Shown here one piece after another: positions 10,752 through 18,823 of a stretch of DNA of 21,456 nucleotides. The first letter of the stretch is position 1. The number at the start of each line of letters is the position of its first letter. The notes under the pieces are model-generated. The model was not told where the DNA came from. It searched no databases and saw only the letters and a program-made list of their open reading frames with translations. Location: the NCBI RefSeq assembly GCF_000485595.1, contig NW_014579605.1, positions 1-21,456 on the forward strand. Direction: 5' to 3'. Made by a program: the position numbers and the translations under genes. This DNA is from Priapulus caudatus (taxonomy: Eukaryota > Priapulida > Priapulimorpha > Priapulimorphida > Priapulidae).

Positions 10752-13108
10752 TAATAATAATAATAATAATAATAATCTATTATTATTCACTTCTGATAAT
10801 ATCAGGAGTAAGATAATATAGGAGGAGTATGACACTCCAAAACACGGGAAATTCGTGTAGTAACACGAATGTGTGAGGACAGCAGTAATGTGGTGACACG
10901 TGGGACGTGGTAGTGACAGCGAGCAAACGACAACAACGTGCTGATTGGACTCATTCGGCCGACAGGACGTACTACTACTATTACTACTACTAGGAGTAAG
11001 ATAATATAGGAGGAGTATGACACTCCAAAACACGAGAAATTCAACATTTGCTTGCCTAATTTTACCGATGATATATTACGTGCAACTGGATAAAAATTAC
11101 ATCTAAATTAGCGTTGGACATCCACCTCACACTCAAACTTTACTTTGTTTCCATACCTCTTCATTCTTATGGAGATATAGCTTTGAACGTCACACATGAT
11201 TTATAGCATTTTACTAGGCTGGTGGCTTCGCTTGCCTGGGCTTTCAAACAGTGGCTATTAAATGTGAGGAATGGCCTTGTCTGTTGACAAGAATGCCACC
11301 AGTTGGCGGCAGGAGTAAGATAATATAGGATCCTATATTATATCATACACACTAGATATATTATCCTATATATATACACGTATATATATACACACATATA
11401 TACACACTATATATATACACACATATACTATATTATCCTATATTATATAATATCCTATATTATCTTACTGCTGCCGCCAACAGGTGGCATTCTTGTCAAC
11501 AGACAAGACCATTCCTCACATTTAATAGCCACTGTTTGAAAGCCCAGGCAAGCTAAGCCACCAGCCTAGTAAAACGCTATGAACCATGTGTGACGTTCCA
11601 AGCTATATCTCCATAAAAAGAAGAAGTATGAAAATAAAGTAAAGTTTGAGTGTGAGGTGGATGTCCAACGCTAATTTAGATGTAATTTTTATCGAGTTGC
11701 ACGTAATATATCATCAGTAAAATTAGGCAAGCAAATGTTGAATTTCTCGTGTTTTGGAGTGTCATACTTCTCCTATATTATCTTACTCCTGATACCTCAT
11801 TGGAACAGCAGTAAAGTAACAGAAGTAAAGTAAGACGAGTGTATACAGGAGAGAAATGTGTGAGTATAGTGTGAGTATATTGTGAGTATAGTGTGAGTAT
11901 AGTGTGAGTATATTGTGAGTATAGTGTGAGTATAGTGTGAGTATATATTGTGAGTAGGGTGTGAGTACGTGTATGGTGATGAGGAGGGGGGTGCTAGTTG
12001 CTTACCTTCATTGAAGTTTGCATTGTACATGGATTTCTTCTTCTTCTTTGCATGCTTCTTCGCACACAGCATTTTGTCTGCAACGAGAAATACAAGGCTT
12101 GTAGGTTAAGCCGGGTTTACACTACCAACTTTATTTTAGCGAATTGGCGAGTTGGACCAATTTCGCAAATTCGACAACTCTGAGTGCCCGAAAATAGAAC
12201 ATGTTCTAATCTGCCAACTAGTTGCTATCGATCGGTTTGTCGCGCAACTTTTGCGTTTACACTGCCGATTGTCGGTTGTATAGTTCTGTAGTGGGGGAGT
12301 TGGTCCATTTCGCCATTCGCCAACACAAAGTTGGTAGTGTAAACCCAGCTTTAGCCACACACCCTGAAGAAATTCCCTCCCTCACACTGTTAGAGAGTTC
12401 TCTGCCCCTTCAGTATAGACAAACTAGAGTAGTTTAACTACTGCCCAAATGTTCAGACTACAGTCTATAGTGAAACGAATGGTGATATAAAACCTACAGC
12501 TATATGCATATAACGATAGGCCCCCTACTGTATACGCCATATGTTTCGCGTATAGATATTTTCGCGAATTCAGACTTGACAGGCAATTTCGCGAGTGGTT
12601 AAATTTTGAGGTCGGTGAATTATGAAATATTCGGTATTAATAGGTATGTGTTAGTCGCGTGTTGTTATTTTCGAGGTCGGGGACGCGTTCGCGAAATTCG
12701 CGAATATTTAAACCACCGCGATTATACAGCGTATACAGTATACTATGCACATACTACTACGGAACGCGACGCTTACTTTTCTTCTTGTCCTTGGGGTTGT
12801 CGAGGTCACCGGCTATCGTCTGTCGCATCGCCTCTCTCCTGCGATGAAAGGCGGCCATGTTAGTTTACACAGCGGCCAATTACATCTCACCATCCAGCAC
12901 AGATGACGTAGCTTAATTAATCTCATTCACGTTGGAAATTATCAATAGATGTTTACGTCATAACAAGTCAAGTTAGTTAGTGAAAAATTAGTTCTTAATT
13001 AGAAAAAGAATATATTAAAAATCTTATTTCAGTTACAAGACTTCTATTCTTAGAATAACTTCTCTGGCTGAAATTACGAAAAATATTTAAAATTGCATAC
13101 AGATAGAT

Positions 13109-13198
<90 letters not shown>

Positions 13199-16100
13199 CG
13201 CGTGTGCGTGTGTGCGCGCGTGTGTGCGTGTGTGCGTGTGTGCGTGTGTGTGTGTGGTGTGTGTATGGCAGTGGGGGGCGGTGGTGGGGAGGGGATGACA
13301 TCACGTACTGCTGTGTGAAGCTGCGGCTGGGTATGAGTCCTGCCAGCGGCTGGTCCTCCTCCCCCTCCCTGTACGCCTGCCACCAGTTACTGTCCTCCTG
13401 GTTGATGACGTGTAGGATGTCTCCCTTCTGGAAGCCGATGCCGAGCTCGCGACACGGGATGTAGAGGTCATCCTCAGGGTCGTAGTTGAAGTGAGCCTTC
13501 ACGTGCATCTGCAGTGGTGCCATCGTGTGGCAGATTAGTAAAGTTCTCACCGACACACTCCGTAGTCATTCGTAACTATATCTGTGCCCCGTTATAGCCA
13601 AATGAGTCGGAAGTCGCACATATAGATTTTACGCTGTGGTTTATATATTTTTAACTATATAGGCATGAAATTTTTGTCTTTGTGATTTCAACTGAAATAG
13701 ATAGTTTAGAATGTTTTCTATTGGAAAGCTGGGTGAAATATACATATAATACCTTTAAACAAAATAATTTTGCCATTTTGTATAGAATATATCAATATAA
13801 TGAAGTTGGACTCGATTTTCTTCAATTTCATCTGAATTCCAAGGGTTAATTAAATAACTTAAAATATCCATAACTTTTTTTCCCCATAATTTTCAACATT
13901 TTTTGACCAATAGGAAGATAAAAGACAGCAGAACATCACCATATGGTAATCTGGAAATTGAAAAATTGCTCCAAGTGACACATTTGACTATAACTGGTCA
14001 CATATACATATCACATATATATATACATACACACATATGTGTGAGACCACTAAAAACAGACGTGATAATTTCTATGTGTGGATTTCTGGGTTTTAAAACG
14101 TTTGATTTAGAATTTGGACTTTACTTTGGACTCTAGTTAAGACTTTAGGACCAGACTTAGACTTTACCTTTTACTTTATAGTTTAGCTTTACTTTAGACA
14201 TTAGATTTATTACTCAAGACTTTAGCTTTACTTTAGACCTTATACTTATTTTAAACTTTAGATTTGAACTTTGGGGCTGCTTCATATGCTTTGATTTTTT
14301 ATTTCCCTCCCTCATAGAAGCTGGATCATGAAAGAGGAGGTATGCTGCTTCACTCACCATGGCTTCACGGTTGACGTGAGGGAGTTGTGATGACTCAGAG
14401 CTCGGTTTGATGAGGAATGTCAACTGACCTGTCAACGTCGCCTGTAACGCAGATGACAAATACGTGTCACCAACGATGACAGCGATGACAATAATGTAAC
14501 ACAGATGACAATGATGACAAAAATTACAACAATGACAATGATGTAATACAGGTGACAACGCGTAACCAAAGATGACAACAATGTGATACAAATGACAACA
14601 ATGTGACACATATGACAATAATGTGTCACCAGCGATGACAACAATGTGACACATATGACAATAATGTGTCACCAGCGAGGACAACAATGTGACACAAATG
14701 ACAACAATGTGACACAGATGACAATGTGTCACCAGCGATGACAACAATGTGACACAGATGACAATAACGTTCCAGCGATGACAACAATGTGACACAGATG
14801 ACAATAACGTTTCACCAGCGATGACAAAGTGACACCTACTGTAGAGCGTTACAGGTAAATCACTAACGAACTAACTAACAGCATGTCCACAACACTGCTA
14901 ACACTTTAATCATCATAACACAAGACCAGGGGGTGGTCCTACACCCTTAACATCACACATCAACAACCGACACCAAGGTATAGAGACGCCGTGACATCGC
15001 GCGCGATGCGTGCGGCGTTGGTTGCCGTGGCGACGACCTACCATGATGTCGACGACCTCGTTGACGGACTTTCCTCTCATGTCGATGCCGTTGATCTCTA
15101 ACACCTCGTCTCCCTCGTGGATCAACCCTGCCGGGAAAACACAGGAGCCATCCCGTCAGTACATACACATACACATACATGCACACACGCACTAATGCAA
15201 GCACGCACGCACATACACCACCTATGCTGCCTATTGTGGCAATGATGTCAATTTCAATGCCAGAGCTAAAACAATGGTGGGGGCCAAACTATCGTTTTGA
15301 CTACCATAATTTATACAATAAAAATATTTTAATACGAACATCTAGATAATCTATACTGAAGCATTAAATCTTATCGATCTTTCTCATCGGAAAATTTCAT
15401 CTAGGAATAACTTTTCCTGGTAGTCATACTGCATAATAATCTAAACCTACAACCTAGCTTAACACACCATGCCCTGCTGTGACCCATTCACTATAATCAG
15501 CGTTCTCACTGCTACTGTTCGCGGAACATCGTCGGGGAACCACGTGAACATACCGGACTTCTCTGCTGCTCCTCCCTTCACAATCCTGCCAACGATCACC
15601 GAACTTCCCTCGTTCTTCACCGTCGCCCCCTGCAGGAGAGAAACAGAAGCTTTCACGTATATATACGGCAGGAGACAAGCAAACACTGATCAACACAAAC
15701 AGGTAAACGAGCAACAACCAGCATGGAACGATGCGGACACTGTCTTCATCCACCAGGGGGCAGCAAGGGTCAACTCGTTCATCCACCAGGGGGCAGCAGT
15801 GGTCAGATTTTTCATTTAACAAGGGGCAGCATTAATCAGATTATATTACTCACCAGAGGGCGCACCTCTTAGCGACTACTCACTCACCAGAGGTTCACTT
15901 GTTTTCTCGAGGCGGACAATGCGGATGTTCTCATGTCCATCCACGTAGTCAGCCGCGCGCTCAACATAGTTGTTGTACTCCGGAGTCACCGGCGGCACCT
16001 GCTGGCAAAAAAATCATTAATATATGGCTCTACTCACAATCTACCTAATAAACTAATTATTAACTACACTAAACCCTATATATATATATATATATATATA

Positions 16101-18750
16101 ATTTTTATATGTATTTAGCAAAGCATAATACACCTAAAGTATCTGTCAATTTATTTCTCAACATAAAATACCGTGTAAGTAAAAAATGTATTATATTACA
16201 TCACTGACGTCTTACATGTAAATGAGTATATAAATGAACATATAGCAACAGGCAACTAAGAAGCAAACTTAGATTGTATCATGTGTAGCGTGACATTTCT
16301 TAAACACTTGCCTGGATCGATATGCATTATTCACATGAAATAATTCCTAACACATCTATGAATTTACATAAGTTATATTCGTATTCACATAACAAATAAT
16401 CTAGCACGTAACAAATGTGTTATTTTATATGACTATAACTGATATGTACATGTAAATAAGTATGCAAATGAACGCATAACAACATGCGTACGAAACAGAC
16501 AAACATTGATTGTGTCCAAGATCTTGGAGTAATCATTCTGAATGATTACTCTAAGCTAAGATGTAGATTTGTACTGTATCACTCAGAAATTTTATTATTT
16601 TAACTGCTCAACACTATTGCATTTATCAGATATTTTTCTCCATGAAAAAGACTCTTCAGTACATGTATTTGTAGTTGAATTAAATGCAATAAAGCTTTAA
16701 TAATAAAAATAAAAGTGTCATGTTTAGCGTGAATATGTTGTTCATTACTTGCCTGGCTGCAGAGTGAGAGCTTGTCGTGAGAGAACATCAGACCTTGGAA
16801 CGTCGGATTTGAGAGGATCTTCTGAAGTTCACGGGTGTTGGAGTTCTGCACTTCATTCGTCATCTTCAGGACCTGGTGGAACGTAATGTGACAGGGAACA
16901 ACATGATGATGAACAACATGATGGTGAACAACATGATGATGAACAACATGGTGATGAACAACATGGTGATGAACAACATGATGATGAACAACATAATGAT
17001 GAACAACATGATGATGAACAACATGATGATAAACAACATGATGATGAACAACATGATGATGAACAACATGATGATGAACAACATGGTGATGAACAACATG
17101 GTGATGAACAACATGATGATGAACAACATGATGATGAACAACATGATGATGAACAACATTATGATGAGTATAATAACACGATAATCTTAAATAACATGAC
17201 GTGAATTATCAAGAAGGCATTATATCCTTTGGCATGTCTATATTTCACCTCCCCCTCTCCCCTACCCTTCCTCCTCCCCCACCTCCCCCTCTCCCCACCC
17301 GTCCTCCTCCTCCTGTCCCCCTCTCCCCAACCGTCCTCCTCCCCCTCCCCTCCTTCTCCTCCCCGCATCCCCTTTACCTCCTGTGTGAGTGACTCAGCCT
17401 CCGTGGTGGCAGGCGTGCGTTGCTTGTGCTTCGACAGGATCGCGACCACCTGGTTGTGAAGGCCGATGGCCTTCTGGAACTCAACGTTGCGGAACAACCG
17501 GGCGAGGACGGAGAGTTCTTCGCGATGTTCCGAGTGTTCGAGCCGGTGCTGGATGTAGGAGAGCGAGCCCATCAACTCTATCATAGCTGCGCGGAGAGAT
17601 AACGAGAGACGGAGGATGAAGATACTGCTGCCGTAACCACGGCAACGGCAACGCGTACGTGTGTGTGCGTGCGTGTGCGTGTGTGTGTGTGCGCGCGCGT
17701 GTACGTGTGCGTGCGTGTGCGTGTGCGTGTGCGTGTACGTGTGCGTGAGCGTGTGTGTGTGCGCGCGCGCGTTTACGTGTGTGTGTGTGTGCGTGCGTGC
17801 GTGTGTGTGTGGGTATGTGTGTGTGTGTGTGCGCGCGCATGTGTGTATATATGACGCATCACTTCTAGAATCATATAAAAACAGAGCTGCTTTATTGATA
17901 TAAGAATTGCACTTTGTCGATTACGATAACGATTGTGAAACGACAAAAAAAAAGTTTTCCGATATGGATCAGGTGACTATTATCACGCACCCACGTACAT
18001 GTTTACTACAAATAGTTAACAACTGCTGGTAACAGATGGCGCCACGTGACCATAATCTTTGCATGGTTACATGCGCGTATGTTAGGCTGTAGGTTTCTGA
18101 CGTCACGGTATTTCAAAACTGGCGGCAGCATGGGGAGTGGCGTAGCGAGGATTTTTTAACAGGTGGGGCGCAAAAACAGCTAACTGCGCTAAATAGTGGA
18201 TGACTTAATATTTTGTTGGTTCCTCCACTTCCCTCTCCACACCCTACGCTCCCCCACCTCTCAGCTCTCCAATCTTTGTTTTGGGTGCCATGCAAAAAGC
18301 GACATTTTTGTTCGTTGTTCTCTGCTCCCAAGATATGTAACTGTAGGGTTACAATAATAACATGTTTTTTTTATTATAATCATATATATATATACTTACG
18401 TATGGGTCGCCGCGGGGGTGGGCGGGGCTGGGGGAGGGGGTTAACTTACGTATGGGTCGTCGCGGGGGTGGGTGGGGCTGGGGGGAGGGGATTACTTACG
18501 TATCGGTCGTCGCGGGGGAGTGGTCCCCACAATGTCCATCGGGTCGAATCCATCAGAACCGTCCTCCTCCTCATAACCAATGTTCTCAATCCCAGACACC
18601 GGAGTACTGCGCGAGAGAAACACACCATGTCACCACCGACACAGGGAACGAGGTTTGTCTCTCACTCTCAAACTCACTGCCCCTCGCTCGCGCTCTCTAT
18701 CTTTCTATCTTTCTCGCCCGAACACCCCGCCGTGCCATCTCTATCTCGCG

Positions 18751-18781
<31 letters not shown>

Positions 18782-18782
18782 G

Positions 18783-18823
<41 letters not shown>

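Larger units (their letters stand above)
17587..18499. other. PALS1 intron with GT array, CRE/E-box patch and dispersed repeat
   Basis: Contains the (GT/GC) array at 17655-17850, an E-box CACGTG at 18043-18048, a CRE TGACGTCA at 18098-18105, the repeat copy at 18136-18345, and the 50-bp repeat at its right end. No coding exon recognised. Confidence 0.6.

Noticed and set aside
13506-13529. ATG codons at 13506-13508 and 13527-13529 as start of a separate SH3 protein
   Set aside because: The SH3 segment joins in phase to the PDZ exon upstream; the ATG at 13506-13508 is the first codon after the acceptor and is best read as an internal methionine.
16866-17184. MLFII- and MMMNN-repeat frames
   Set aside because: Produced by the 12-bp ATGATGAACAAC satellite.
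18538-18552. GGGTCGAATCC, resembling a tRNA T-loop/B-box
   Set aside because: It lies in a conserved PALS1 exon on the antisense strand and no cloverleaf can be built around it.
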